From Paraliobacillus zengyii (GTDB taxonomy: Bacteria > Bacillota > Bacilli > Bacillales > Amphibacillaceae): DNA of 64,000 nt. Where the stretch lies: the NCBI RefSeq assembly GCF_003268595.1, contig NZ_CP029797.1, positions 1,571,501 through 1,635,500 of the forward strand, in the 5' to 3' direction. The first letter of the stretch is position 1. Each line of letters starts with the position of its first letter. A program made the position numbers and the translations under genes. Of the stretch, positions 49,711 through 58,441 are shown piece by piece. Below the pieces are notes generated by a model, which saw only the letters and a program-made list of their open reading frames with translations, was not told the origin of the DNA and ran no database searches.

Positions 49711-50859
49711 ATGTTAGAGTTTGATACAGAAATGGATCAGCTAGCAACGATTAAAGTAATCGGTGTTGGTGGTGGTGGAAGCAATGCTGTGAACCGTATG
49801 ATTGAACACGGTGTACAGGGTGTTGAATTCATTGCTGTTAACACTGATGCGCAAGCTTTAAATTTATCAAAAGCAGAAGTTAAAATACAAATTGGTACAA
49901 AATTGACGAGAGGATTAGGTGCAGGTGCTAATCCAGAAGTTGGTCGAAAAGCTGCTGAAGAAAGTAAAGAGCAATTAGAAGAAGTTCTTGCAGGAGCAGA
50001 TATGATCTTTGTAACAGCTGGTATGGGTGGCGGAACTGGTACTGGTGCTGCACCTGTTATAGCACAAGTTGCAAAAGAATTAGGCGCGTTAACTGTAGGA
50101 GTTGTAACACGACCATTTACGTTTGAAGGAAGAAAACGTTCTACACAGGCAGCAAGTGGAACAGATGGTCTAAAAGCTAGTGTAGATACTTTAATTGTCA
50201 TTCCAAATGATCGTTTATTAGAAATTGTTGATAAGAACACACCTATGTTAGAAGCGTTCCGTGAAGCAGATAATGTTTTACGACAAGGTGTACAAGGTAT
50301 TTCTGACTTAATCGCTGTACCTGGATTAATTAACGTCGATTTTGCCGATGTAAAAACAATAATGTCTGATAAAGGTTCTGCGTTAATGGGTATTGGTATT
50401 GCCACTGGAGAAAATAGAGCAGTGGAAGCAGCGAAGAAGGCAATCTCTTCACCTTTATTGGAAACTTCAATTGACGGTGCTCATGGTGTTTTAATGAATA
50501 TTACGGGTGGTAATAATTTAAGCTTGTATGAAGTGCAAGAAGCGGCAGATATTGTTACATCTGCTGCAGATCAAGAGGTAAATGTTATATTTGGTTCTGT
50601 TATCAATGAGGAATTAAAAGATGAAATAGTGGTAACAGTTATTGCAACTGGATTTGATGAATCGCAGTTGAATACGCCCAAAACCAAGCAACAACGTCCA
50701 AGCGCTGCACAACAATCACCTAAAGCGCCAGCACAATCGGATGATAAACCACGACGTGAAGAAAGTAATCGTGAAGCGTCTCCACAGCAAAATACACGTC
50801 AAGAAGAAGATACACTAGATGTACCTACATTTTTACGTAACAGAAACCGAAGACGATAA
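49711..50859 (+). CDS. ftsZ: Cell division protein FtsZ
   Basis: Tubulin-like GTPase forming the Z ring. 382 residues: [20 protein letters not shown] loop [24 protein letters not shown] synergy region, then a Gln/Pro/Glu-rich linker and the C-terminal peptide [13 protein letters not shown] that binds FtsA, SepF, EzrA and others. AGGAGG before ATG. Terminator after it, so ftsA-ftsZ form one unit. Confidence 0.98.
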   Translation: MLEFDTEMDQLATIKVIGVGGGGSNAVNRMIEHGVQGVEFIAVNTDAQALNLSKAEVKIQIGTKLTRGLGAGANPEVGRKAAEESKEQLEEVLAGADMIFVTAGMGGGTGTGAAPVIAQVAKELGALTVGVVTRPFTFEGRKRSTQAASGTDGLKASVDTLIVIPNDRLLEIVDKNTPMLEAFREADNVLRQGVQGISDLIAVPGLINVDFADVKTIMSDKGSALMGIGIATGENRAVEAAKKAISSPLLETSIDGAHGVLMNITGGNNLSLYEVQEAADIVTSAADQEVNVIFGSVINEELKDEIVVTVIATGFDESQLNTPKTKQQRPSAAQQSPKAPAQSDDKPRREESNREASPQQNTRQEEDTLDVPTFLRNRNRRR

Positions 50860-50876
50860 ATTAAAAATAAGTTATC

Positions 50877-50916
50877 AAAAGGACAAGTGGCTATTGCGCA
50901 TTTGTCCTTTTTTTTG
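50877..50916 (+). terminator. Terminator after ftsZ
   Basis: AAAAGGACAA/TTGTCCTTTT stem and a run of eight T. Confidence 0.88.
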
Positions 50917-51101
50917 GACATTTTTAAATAATGTTATATAACTTTTAAACCTCGAAAGTGTCGAAAATTCCGAAGTGGTTAAAAAGTTTCGTTGTATTCT
51001 TTATAAATGCTATTTTATTCGAAGAGTTGGTTAGGAAATAGCACATCAAATTATTTGGTTTTTACAAAAAATAGAATTATATAGTTAATTGCATGTGATT
51101 T

Positions 51102-51141
51102 AAATAGAGAAGAATATCCTAGGATATTCTTCTCTATTTTT
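51102..51141. terminator. Orphan perfect palindrome / terminator
   Basis: 38-base perfect palindrome centred on CCTAGG (AAATAGAGAAGAATATCC and complement) followed by T residues. No coding gene ends within 240 bases upstream; a small RNA or a lost gene are possible explanations. Confidence 0.7.
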
Positions 51142-51143
51142 AA

Positions 51144-51230
51144 TGCGACAATTTACTATCGAAACTCTAAAAATTAGCGGTAATTCCCTTACAACATATG
51201 ACAGACTTTTAGAGATAGCTTCGGTATACT
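51144..51230 (+). promoter_or_regulatory. Putative spoIIG promoter with Spo0A-like boxes
   Basis: ATGACA (51198-51203) and TATACT (51225-51230) are separated by 21 bases. The B. subtilis spoIIG promoter has a similarly long 22-base spacer and needs Spo0A. One-mismatch Spo0A cores lie upstream: TGCGACA (reverse TGTCGCA, 51144) and TATCGAA (51157). Confidence 0.45.
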
Positions 51231-51271
51231 TGCAACAAATTAGTAAGCAATTAGTAGAGAGGAAGTAAAAT

Positions 51272-52192
51272 GTGACCATCTATGTTGATGCAGTATTTTT
51301 ATTGAATTTTTTAATTGATTGGATGATTCTATTATTAACCCAACAGATGTCTAAAATGGCAACAGGTAAATTCTCACTTCTTATTGCTGCTGTAATCGCG
51401 GCATTATTAGTTCCTATAACCATCTTCTATCCAAATTCAATTATACTGCATCCCATTGGAAAAATAGTGTATTCTGTTCTAATCGTATTCGCAGGCTTTG
51501 GATTTCATAACATGCGACGATTCACCAAATTACTAGTTACATTTTATTTTATTTCTATTGCATTGGGAGGTGGATTAACAGGATTACATTTTTTTATTAA
51601 GAGCCCTATGTATTATTCAGAACACGGGTTTTTAACTTGGAGTAGTGGTTATGGTGATCCGATTAGTTGGTTGTTTGTTGTGATAGGATTTCCAATTGTT
51701 TGGATCTTTACAAAAAAAACAATGGACAAGCACGCACTACTTAAATTCCGTCAAGATCAGTATATGCAGGTCACGATTGTTTTAAAGGAAAAGGAAGTAT
51801 CTACAATCGGATATGTTGATAGTGGCAATCATCTAGTCGATCCAATAAGTCAAAAACCTGTTATTATATGTGATTACAAAATTATTAATCAATTATTTCA
51901 GGAAGAAGAAGTAGCGCAATTAAAAGAGGCGCAAGAAACGTGTGATTTTGACTGTATTCCGGATCATCTAATGACACAGGTTCAATTTGTACCGTATCAA
52001 GGCGTTTCAGGTGATCAACGGTTTCTTGTAGTCGTAAAACCAAAATTTATAACGATAGAATATGGTAATCAATTAATAAAAGTATCTAAGGTACTTATTG
52101 GCATTCAATTTGGCAAGCTTACAGCAGATGAAAGTTATCATTGCTTGTTACAACCAGGATTGTTTAATGAAATTGCTACGAACTCAGCATGA
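51272..52192 (+). CDS. spoIIGA: SpoIIGA, aspartic protease that activates sigma-E
   Basis: Membrane protease that removes the pro-sequence of sigma-E in the mother cell on a signal from the forespore (SpoIIR). 306 residues: five N-terminal membrane helices (YVDAVFLLNFLIDWMILLL onward, GYGDPISWLFVVIGFP), then a soluble aspartic-protease-like domain with catalytic Asp in YVDSGNHLVDP. GTG start after AGAGGAAG. sigE follows 21 bases later. Confidence 0.94.
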   Translation: MTIYVDAVFLLNFLIDWMILLLTQQMSKMATGKFSLLIAAVIAALLVPITIFYPNSIILHPIGKIVYSVLIVFAGFGFHNMRRFTKLLVTFYFISIALGGGLTGLHFFIKSPMYYSEHGFLTWSSGYGDPISWLFVVIGFPIVWIFTKKTMDKHALLKFRQDQYMQVTIVLKEKEVSTIGYVDSGNHLVDPISQKPVIICDYKIINQLFQEEEVAQLKEAQETCDFDCIPDHLMTQVQFVPYQGVSGDQRFLVVVKPKFITIEYGNQLIKVSKVLIGIQFGKLTADESYHCLLQPGLFNEIATNSA

Positions 52193-52213
52193 ACATGAAG
52201 GGGAGATATATAT

Positions 52214-52933
52214 ATGAAAAGATGGTTAATTCGATTTAAATTAGGCTGGTATAAAATTCGTTTGAAATTAGGTTTTAAACCAAAGGAGATTTATTACATA
52301 GGAGGGAGCGAACCCTTACCCCCGCCTCTATCAAAAGAAGAAGAACAAGTTTTATTGCAAAAATTGCCTAGTGGAGACAAGTCAGCAAGAGCTGTTTTAA
52401 TTGAACGAAATCTGCGTCTTGTTGTCTATATCGCAAGGAAATTTGAGAATACGGGAATAAACATTGAGGATCTGATTAGTATTGGCACAATTGGCTTAAT
52501 CAAAGCGGTTAATACATTTAATATTGAGAAGAAGATTAAATTAGCTACCTACGCCTCCCGTTGTATTGAAAATGAAGTTTTAATGTATTTACGGAAAAAT
52601 AACAAACTTAAATCCGAAGTTTCATTTGATGAACCGTTAAACATTGATTGGGATGGAAATGAATTACTGCTTTCTGATATTTTAGGAACAGATGAGAATA
52701 TTACAATTAAAGACGTAGAAGCAGATGTTGACAAATCCTTATTAAGAAATGCTTTGGAACAGTTAAATGAAAGAGAGAAACAAATTATGGAATTAAGGTT
52801 TGGATTAATTGGTGATGAAGAAAAAACACAGAAGGATGTTGCAGATATGTTAGGTATCTCACAATCCTATATTTCACGTTTAGAGAAAAAAATTATCCGA
52901 CGTTTACAAAAAGAATTTAATAAGATGGTATAG
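52214..52933 (+). CDS. sigE: Sporulation sigma factor E, pro-protein
   Basis: Mother-cell sigma factor. 239 residues; the basic amphipathic pro-region (about 1-27, [18 protein letters not shown]) is intact, then region 2 ([51 protein letters not shown]) and region 4 ([36 protein letters not shown]). Preceded by GGGGAGA. Operon with spoIIGA. Confidence 0.97.
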   Translation: MKRWLIRFKLGWYKIRLKLGFKPKEIYYIGGSEPLPPPLSKEEEQVLLQKLPSGDKSARAVLIERNLRLVVYIARKFENTGINIEDLISIGTIGLIKAVNTFNIEKKIKLATYASRCIENEVLMYLRKNNKLKSEVSFDEPLNIDWDGNELLLSDILGTDENITIKDVEADVDKSLLRNALEQLNEREKQIMELRFGLIGDEEKTQKDVADMLGISQSYISRLEKKIIRRLQKEFNKMV

Positions 52934-52987
52934 CAAGTAATGACTTGTTTTCCGGAAAATTGAGAGCCTGTACGGGATAATTTTCCT

Positions 52988-53017
52988 GCATAAAAGATCC
53001 TCCTCGTGGTGATACTG
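52988..53017 (+). promoter_or_regulatory. Sigma-F/sigma-G promoter of sigG
   Basis: GCATA (52988-52992), 15 bases, GGTGATACTG (53008-53017). Both elements fit the forespore consensus (GYATA and GGnnAnAMTR), as expected because sigG is read by sigma-F and then by itself. Confidence 0.85.
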
Positions 53018-53053
53018 TTCCATGAGTAACATCTCCAAATGGGAGGGTGGAAA

Positions 53054-53836
53054 ATGGCAAGACATAAAGTAGAAATATGTGGTGTAGATACTTCTAAGTT
53101 ACCAGTACTTAAGAATGACGAAATGAGAAAACTGTTTAAGCAACTACAAGAAGACAACGACCTTTTTGCCAGAGAAACACTTGTAAATGGAAATTTACGA
53201 TTGGTGTTAAGCATTATTCAGCGATTCCAGAATCGTGGAGAATATGGTGATGATTTATTTCAAGTTGGTTGTATTGGTTTGATGAAATCCATTGACAATT
53301 TTGACTTAGGGCAGAATGTAAAATTTTCAACTTATGCTGTACCTATGATTATTGGAGAAATACGCCGTTATTTACGTGATAATAATCCAATTCGAGTTTC
53401 ACGTTCTCTCCGCGATACAGCTTATAAAGCGCTACAAGTGAGAGAAAAGTTAATGAGTAAGACATTAAGAGATCCGACAGCCATGGAAATTGCAGAAGAA
53501 ATGGGTGTATCTCATGGGGATATCGTTTTCGCTATGGATGCGATCCAAGACCCAGTGTCATTATTTGAACCTATTTATAATGATGGGGGCGATCCAATAT
53601 TTGTAATGGATCAAATAAGTGACGATAAAGATAAGGAATCAAATTGGCTTGATCAAATATCTTTAAAAGAAGGTATGCATCGTTTAAATGAAAGAGAAAA
53701 GATGATTTTGACAAAACGATTTTTTCAAGGGAAAACACAAATGGAAGTTGCAGATGAAATTGGAATCTCACAAGCACAAGTTTCCCGTTTAGAAAAAGCA
53801 GCAATTCAAGAAATGAATAAAGAAATGTTTGAATAA
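53054..53836 (+). CDS. sigG: Sporulation sigma factor G
   Basis: Late forespore sigma factor, 260 residues, the same length as in B. subtilis. N-terminal MARHKVEICGVDTSKLPVL, region 2 RETLVNGNLRLVLSIIQRF, FQVGCIGLMKSIDNFDL, TYAVPMIIGEIRRYLRDN, region 3 MEIAEEMGVSHGDI and region 4 LNEREKMILTKRFFQGKTQMEVADEIGISQAQVSRLEK. ATG at 53054 after GGGAGGGTGG. Its own forespore promoter lies upstream. Confidence 0.97.
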   Translation: MARHKVEICGVDTSKLPVLKNDEMRKLFKQLQEDNDLFARETLVNGNLRLVLSIIQRFQNRGEYGDDLFQVGCIGLMKSIDNFDLGQNVKFSTYAVPMIIGEIRRYLRDNNPIRVSRSLRDTAYKALQVREKLMSKTLRDPTAMEIAEEMGVSHGDIVFAMDAIQDPVSLFEPIYNDGGDPIFVMDQISDDKDKESNWLDQISLKEGMHRLNEREKMILTKRFFQGKTQMEVADEIGISQAQVSRLEKAAIQEMNKEMFE

Positions 53837-53941
53837 ACACGTTATGCATGCATCCCATTGCAATCATCAGTAAGACTCTTGGTTCAACTATTAATCAGTT
53901 TGAAAGGAAAACCCCAACTGATTGAAGTTTGACTTTATATG

Positions 53942-53978
53942 AACCCGACTATACGTTATTGTATAGTCGGGTTTTTTG
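53942..53978 (+). terminator. Terminator between sigG and ylmC
   Basis: AACCCGACTATA/TATAGTCGGGTT perfect arms with an eight-base loop and T run. Confidence 0.92.
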
Positions 53979-54046
53979 TTTTGATGAATAATACGAAAAT
54001 ATTAGGTTTATGTGCATATAGTAGTAAAAAGGAAGGTGATTATATT

Positions 54047-54289
54047 ATGGTAACATTGACAAATATGCAGGTGAAAGAAATTATATTCGTTGAAACAGGA
54101 GAAAAGATTGGGAACATAATTGACTTGGAGATAGATGTTGACAAAGGTATTATAACGCATGTTGTAATTGCGATGAAAAATAAAATGATGGGCCTATTTG
54201 GAAAACAAGAAGAAGTAATTATTCCATGGGACCATATTGTCACTGTTGGTTCAGATGTGATATTAATAAAAGAAACTGATTTGAAGTAA
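54047..54289 (+). CDS. ylmC: YlmC/YmxH family PRC-barrel protein
   Basis: 80-residue PRC-barrel domain: MQVKEIIFVETGEKIGNIIDLEIDVDKGIITHVVI, FGKQEEVIIPWDHIVTVGSDVILIK. The family is labelled sporulation protein and is expressed in the forespore in B. subtilis; activity unknown. The start is the ATG at 54047 after AAGGAAGGTG; the longer frame upstream runs through the terminator. Confidence 0.87.
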   Translation: MVTLTNMQVKEIIFVETGEKIGNIIDLEIDVDKGIITHVVIAMKNKMMGLFGKQEEVIIPWDHIVTVGSDVILIKETDLK

Positions 54290-54400
54290 ATAAGGTAGAA
54301 ATAAATAAAGTTCAGATAAAAATCTAATTCTTCTGCGATTGAGAGGAGAATTTAGTCAGGTTATATGATAAAATAGTGAAAAATGCAAGGAGAGATCAAA

Positions 54401-55216
54401 TTGGAACCTTTTAAACAAAAAAATGAATCCATTATGGAGCTCTCATATGGACAAGGTAACAATCCAAAGCTAATTGCAGGAATCACAACGCGCTTTGGAG
54501 GGGAAAGTACTGCACCATTTGATTCTTTAAATATGGGATTTCATGTTCCAGACGATCCGAAGCGTGTGCTCGATAATCGAAAGAAAGTTGCTGAACTGTT
54601 AGCATTTCCTTTACATAATTGGATTATGGGAGAACAAACGCATCAAACAAATATTCATGTTGTAAAGCAGGATGATCCAAACATTGGATCAGGTGCTTTA
54701 ACGAATAAGGATGCACTGAAGGATATAGATGGTCTCATTACGAATCAACAGAATGTGTTATTAACGGCAATGTATGCAGACTGTGTTCCATTATACTACT
54801 TTGATCCTACTACAGACTGGATTGGTATTGCACATGCTGGATGGCGCGGTACTGTAAATCAAATGGCTAAGCATATGGTAGATAAATTAACGGACCACGG
54901 GGCTAATATCGCTACGTTGCAAGTGACAATAGGACCATCTATTTCTGTATCAAATTATCAAGTAGATGAAAAGGTTTATCAACTTATTCCTAATAAATGG
55001 AGAGAAGAAGTTACGCAGAAATTTGATGCGACACATTATTTGTTTGACCTACATAAATTGCATCAATTAATATTGATTGATAGTGGGGTAAAACCAAATA
55101 ACATTTTTATAACGAATTATTGTACTTATCAAGATGACGCTTTTTATTCCCATCGAAAAGAAGAGGGGAAAACAGGAAGAATGCTAGGCTACATAGGTTT
55201 AAAGACAGCTAGATAA
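54401..55216 (+). CDS. ylmD: YlmD, YfiH-family purine nucleoside/multicopper-like enzyme
   Basis: Member of the YfiH/LACC1 family (formerly polyphenol oxidase), with reported purine nucleoside phosphorylase and adenosine deaminase activity in homologues. Seen: GITTRFGGESTAPFDSLNMGFHV, GEQTHQTNIHVV, TAMYADCVPLYYFD, IAHAGWRGTV and SHRKEEGKTGRMLGYI; the zinc ligands are the H, C and H of QTHQ, ADCVP and HAGW. TTG at 54401 is the start because the only upstream ATG precedes the AAGGAGAG ribosome site. 271 residues. Confidence 0.88.
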   Translation: MEPFKQKNESIMELSYGQGNNPKLIAGITTRFGGESTAPFDSLNMGFHVPDDPKRVLDNRKKVAELLAFPLHNWIMGEQTHQTNIHVVKQDDPNIGSGALTNKDALKDIDGLITNQQNVLLTAMYADCVPLYYFDPTTDWIGIAHAGWRGTVNQMAKHMVDKLTDHGANIATLQVTIGPSISVSNYQVDEKVYQLIPNKWREEVTQKFDATHYLFDLHKLHQLILIDSGVKPNNIFITNYCTYQDDAFYSHRKEEGKTGRMLGYIGLKTAR

Positions 55217-55260
55217 GTTGATACCAAATGCTGATTCGTAGTAAGAAAGGATAGAGAAAT

Positions 55261-55950
55261 ATGAATGTAGAACAAAACTTAAAGACAATTGAAACGAATA
55301 TAATAGAAGCGTGCACACGGGCAAATCGTAATCCTGAAGAAATTACAATCATTGGCGTGACGAAATATGTTACAATAGAACGTACAGAAGAAGCGTTCCA
55401 AGCTGGTGTTGTTGATCTAGCAGAGAATCGACTAGAAGGTCTGTCTGAGAAACAAGCATTTCTCTCTCAAGAGCAAATAAATTGGCATTTTATTGGGACA
55501 CTTCAATCACGTAAAGTAAAGAGTGTTATTGGCTCAATAAATTACTTGCATTCACTTGATCGTTTGTCTTTAGCAAAAGAAATTAATAAACGTTCGGATG
55601 ATGTTTTGTCCTGTTTTGTACAGGTTAATGTTAGTGGAGAAGAATCCAAGCAAGGTTTAGATAGTAAAGAAGTGATGGATTTTATTACCGCTTTAGAAGA
55701 GTATCCTGCTGTTAAAGTAATTGGGCTAATGACAATGGCTCCTCATATAAAAGATGAACAAGAACTTCGCAGTACTTTTCGATCTTTAAGAGAGTTACGA
55801 GATGCTATTAAACAAAAACAGTTGGCCCACGCACCATGTAAATACCTATCCATGGGCATGAGTAATGACTATCAAATTGCTATTGAAGAAGGGGCTACAC
55901 ATATTCGAATTGGTTCTAATTTGGTAGGGACAACAACTGAAACGAGGTGA
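55261..55950 (+). CDS. ylmE: YlmE, PLP homeostasis protein (YggS family)
   Basis: 229-residue TIM-barrel protein binding pyridoxal phosphate without known catalysis; controls PLP and amino-acid balance. PLP Lys in IGVTKYV, then [39 protein letters not shown] and [28 protein letters not shown]. In Firmicutes it is next to sepF. Stop is just before the sepF start. Confidence 0.93.
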   Translation: MNVEQNLKTIETNIIEACTRANRNPEEITIIGVTKYVTIERTEEAFQAGVVDLAENRLEGLSEKQAFLSQEQINWHFIGTLQSRKVKSVIGSINYLHSLDRLSLAKEINKRSDDVLSCFVQVNVSGEESKQGLDSKEVMDFITALEEYPAVKVIGLMTMAPHIKDEQELRSTFRSLRELRDAIKQKQLAHAPCKYLSMGMSNDYQIAIEEGATHIRIGSNLVGTTTETR

Positions 55951-55955
55951 GCAAA

Positions 55956-56387
55956 ATGAGCATGAAAAATAAATTTAAAACATTATTTTCAGTCGAAGAT
56001 GACTATGAATATGTTGATGAGGAAGAAGTGAATTCAGAGGAACCTTCTACTAGAAGCGAAAAACGTACTGGGCAAAATGTTGTGAGCTTAAAATCTGTTC
56101 AAGCATCTGCAAAGGTGGTTCTATCTGAGCCACGTTCTTATGATGAAACACAAGAGATAGCTGATCATATTGTTAATCGTCGGTCTGTTGTAATCAATTT
56201 ACAACAAGTTGATTTTCAACAAGCAAAACGAATTGTTGATTTCTTAAGTGGTACTGTTTATGCTGTTTCAGGTGAAATACAAAAACTTGGACCGCACACC
56301 TTTTTATGTACACCGGATAATGTTGATGTTTCAGGAAGTATTACACAAATGATTGAAGAAGAGGAAGAATTTGAGCAGAGGTGGTAA
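55956..56387 (+). CDS. sepF: Cell division protein SepF
   Basis: 143-residue FtsZ-binding membrane tether. N-terminal amphipathic helix [13 protein letters not shown], acidic linker, then the SepF core [63 protein letters not shown] at 55956 after GAGGTGA gives the conserved start MSMKNK. Confidence 0.95.
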   Translation: MSMKNKFKTLFSVEDDYEYVDEEEVNSEEPSTRSEKRTGQNVVSLKSVQASAKVVLSEPRSYDETQEIADHIVNRRSVVINLQQVDFQQAKRIVDFLSGTVYAVSGEIQKLGPHTFLCTPDNVDVSGSITQMIEEEEEFEQRW

Positions 56388-56393
56388 GTGGTC

Positions 56394-56660
56394 ATGTATA
56401 TGCTTTATGAAATAATTACAGGTGCAATTGAACTGTATAGTTATGTGTTAATTATCTATATTTTAATGTCTTGGTTTCCAGGAGCAAGAGAATCATCGTT
56501 TGGAAATATCATATCTAGATTAAGTGAACCATATTTGGAACCATTTCGTAAAATCATCCCACCATTGGGAATGATCGATATTTCACCAATAGTAGCTATA
56601 TTTGTACTTAGGTATTTAATACCAAGTGGAATTAACGTATTGTTTGGTTGGTTTATTTAA
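56394..56660 (+). CDS. ylmG: YggT family membrane protein YlmG
   Basis: 88 residues with two membrane helices: ELYSYVLIIYILMSWFPGA and ISPIVAIFVLRYLIPSGI, joined by LSEPYLEPFRKIIPPLG, the YggT signature. Linked to division or osmotic tolerance in other organisms; role uncertain. ATG at 56394, nine bases after AGAGGTGG. Confidence 0.9.
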   Translation: MYMLYEIITGAIELYSYVLIIYILMSWFPGARESSFGNIISRLSEPYLEPFRKIIPPLGMIDISPIVAIFVLRYLIPSGINVLFGWFI

Positions 56661-56689
56661 TTGTTTTAATGGAGTGAAGAGAAGATACA

Positions 56690-57463
56690 ATGGAAATATA
56701 TCAACATTTTAGAAAAGAAGAGCAGCCATTTATCGATCAAGTCCTTTCTTGGAAAGAACAAGTGGAAAAGCAATACCAACAAAAATGTAGTGACTTTTTA
56801 GATCCACGCGAGCAAAAGATCTTTCAAAGTTTAATTGGAAATGACGATCAATTTACGCTTTCCTTTTTTGGTGGTACAGAAGAAACAGAAAGAAAACAAG
56901 CTATTTTAGCCCCTTATTACCAGTCAATTGAGCAGATGGATTTCCCGATTACTTTATTGCATGCTGTTTATCCAACGAAGTTTATCACAATTGAGCATCG
57001 TGACGTACTAGGGGCATTTCTATCATTAGGTGTTCAACGAAAAAAATTAGGGGATATTGTCGTAGATGACGGCACTATTCAACTGTTGGTTTCATCTGAT
57101 ATTGCTCCTTTTATCTCGTTTAACTTAACATCTGTTAAGAAAGCGACGATTGAATGGGTAGAGAAACCTTTAGAAGAAGTTATTCTATCACGTGAAACAT
57201 GGCAGTCGCATATGACGTTTGTAAGTTCTTTACGGCTGGATATTATGATGAAAGAAATATACGGTATATCAAGGCAAACTGCAGTACAAGCAATTCAAAA
57301 GAAGCTTGTAAAAGTGAACTTCAGAATTGTCGAAGATATTGCTTTTGTAGTAGAAGAAGGGGATGTATTTTCTTTGCGAGGTAAAGGAAGAAGCAGATTG
57401 AAGGAAATACTCGGTACTTCTAAAAAAAATAAAACGCAAATAAATTACGATATCCTAAAATAA
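56690..57463 (+). CDS. ylmH: YlmH, S4-domain ribosome-binding protein
   Basis: 257 residues, same length as B. subtilis. N-terminal YlmH domain (HFRKEEQPFIDQVLSW, FLDPREQKIFQSL), then an S4 RNA-binding domain (about 182-240: SSLRLDIMMKEIYGISRQTAVQAIQKKLVKVNF). YlmH has been connected to ribosome-associated quality control. ATG after TGGAGTGA. Confidence 0.92.
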   Translation: MEIYQHFRKEEQPFIDQVLSWKEQVEKQYQQKCSDFLDPREQKIFQSLIGNDDQFTLSFFGGTEETERKQAILAPYYQSIEQMDFPITLLHAVYPTKFITIEHRDVLGAFLSLGVQRKKLGDIVVDDGTIQLLVSSDIAPFISFNLTSVKKATIEWVEKPLEEVILSRETWQSHMTFVSSLRLDIMMKEIYGISRQTAVQAIQKKLVKVNFRIVEDIAFVVEEGDVFSLRGKGRSRLKEILGTSKKNKTQINYDILK

Positions 57464-57542
57464 TTAAAATTTTAGCAGGAATTGTACTAATTTTGTCGAA
57501 TTATATAAAGAAGCTATAAAACTTCACAAGGAGGTGGCCGAT

Positions 57543-58058
57543 GTGCCATTGACACCATTGGATATTCATAATAAAGAATTTTCTCGAGGATTTAGAGGTT
57601 ACGATGAGGATGACGTAAACGAATTTTTAGACCAGATTATTAAAGATTATGAGTTGGTAATAAGGGATAAAAAGGAATTGAAGAATCAAGTAGAAGACAT
57701 GAAAGATAGACTTGGTCATTTCTCTAATATTGAAGAGACATTAAATAAATCAATTCTAATTGCACAAGAGACTGCAGAAGAAGTAAAAGGAAACGCGAAT
57801 AAAGAATCAAAACTCATTATTAAAGAAGCAGAAAAAAATGCAGATCGTATTATTAATGAAGCACTTCAAAAATCAAGAAGTATAGCAATTGAAGTAGAAG
57901 AATTAAAGAAACAAGCAAAAGTATTCCGTACACGCTTGAAGATGTTAGTAGAAGCTCAACTTGAATTAGTTGAAAATGACGATTGGGATGGTTTATTCCA
58001 AACACGTATGGATGAAGAGTATGAAAATGATGAAGAAGTAGAAACAAATCGTTACTAA
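57543..58058 (+). CDS. divIVA: Polar/septal organiser DivIVA
   Basis: 171 residues. N-terminal membrane-curvature domain (MPLTPLDIHNKEFSRGFRGYDEDDVNEFLD), then long coiled coils (NIEETLNKSILIAQETAEEV, EAEKNADRIINEAL). GTG at 57543 gives the conserved MPLTP start; the GTG at 57534 lies within the AAGGAGGTGG ribosome site. Last gene of the ylm cluster before ileS. Confidence 0.95.
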   Translation: MPLTPLDIHNKEFSRGFRGYDEDDVNEFLDQIIKDYELVIRDKKELKNQVEDMKDRLGHFSNIEETLNKSILIAQETAEEVKGNANKESKLIIKEAEKNADRIINEALQKSRSIAIEVEELKKQAKVFRTRLKMLVEAQLELVENDDWDGLFQTRMDEEYENDEEVETNRY

Positions 58059-58061
58059 AAC

Positions 58062-58090
58062 TTGACGTTTTTATCGTTAATACATATAAT
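58062..58090 (+). promoter_or_regulatory. Sigma-A promoter of ileS
   Basis: TTGACG, 17 bases, TATAAT directly after the divIVA stop; it drives the T-box leader. Confidence 0.88.
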
Positions 58091-58097
58091 GGATTAA

Positions 58098-58392
58098 CTT
58101 AAAGCTATTATAATTTATAAGATTTAATTTTCTATAACAAAGAAAAGCAATGCAAGGGAAAGTAGAATAGATTTAGACTGTTAATAAGCGAGTTAGGGTT
58201 GGTGTAAGCCTGACACAGTATCTATTTTAAAATCACCCTTAAGCTTCCTACTTGAAAGGTTTCGAGTAAAGTAGGACGTGTCCATCACGTTACGATGCTA
58301 AGCGGATAAAAATCTTAAGAACGTTTTTATCTAGTAAGGGTGGTACCGCGAGTCTTCTCGTCCCTTTAGGGATCTTGAGGGCTTTTTTTGTT
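58098..58392 (+). promoter_or_regulatory. T-box riboswitch of ileS
   Basis: tRNA-sensing leader. The T-box sequence AAGGGTGGTACCGCG (58336-58350) is exact and precedes a terminator stem (CGTCCCTTTAGGGA onwards, then a T run). Stem I includes GTTAGGGTTGG and a probable specifier ATC at 58220-58222 (in CAGTATCTATT), matching isoleucine. Uncharged tRNA-Ile should stabilise the antiterminator and allow ileS expression. Confidence 0.93.
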
Positions 58393-58441
58393 GAAAAAAA
58401 TAAGTAAAAGTAATGTTACGATCATTCAAGGAGGAAGAAAA

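Larger units (their letters stand above)
50917..51271. other. Intergenic region ftsZ-spoIIGA
   Basis: B. subtilis has bpr here; no gene remains in this window. It holds an exact Spo0A-type core TGTCGAA (50959-50965), the 38-base palindrome at 51102-51139, and the putative spoIIG promoter region. Confidence 0.6.

Noticed and set aside
49737..50405. 222-residue open frame antisense to ftsZ
   Set aside because: Low-complexity Pro/Ser/Thr-rich shadow of a highly conserved gene, with no start signal.
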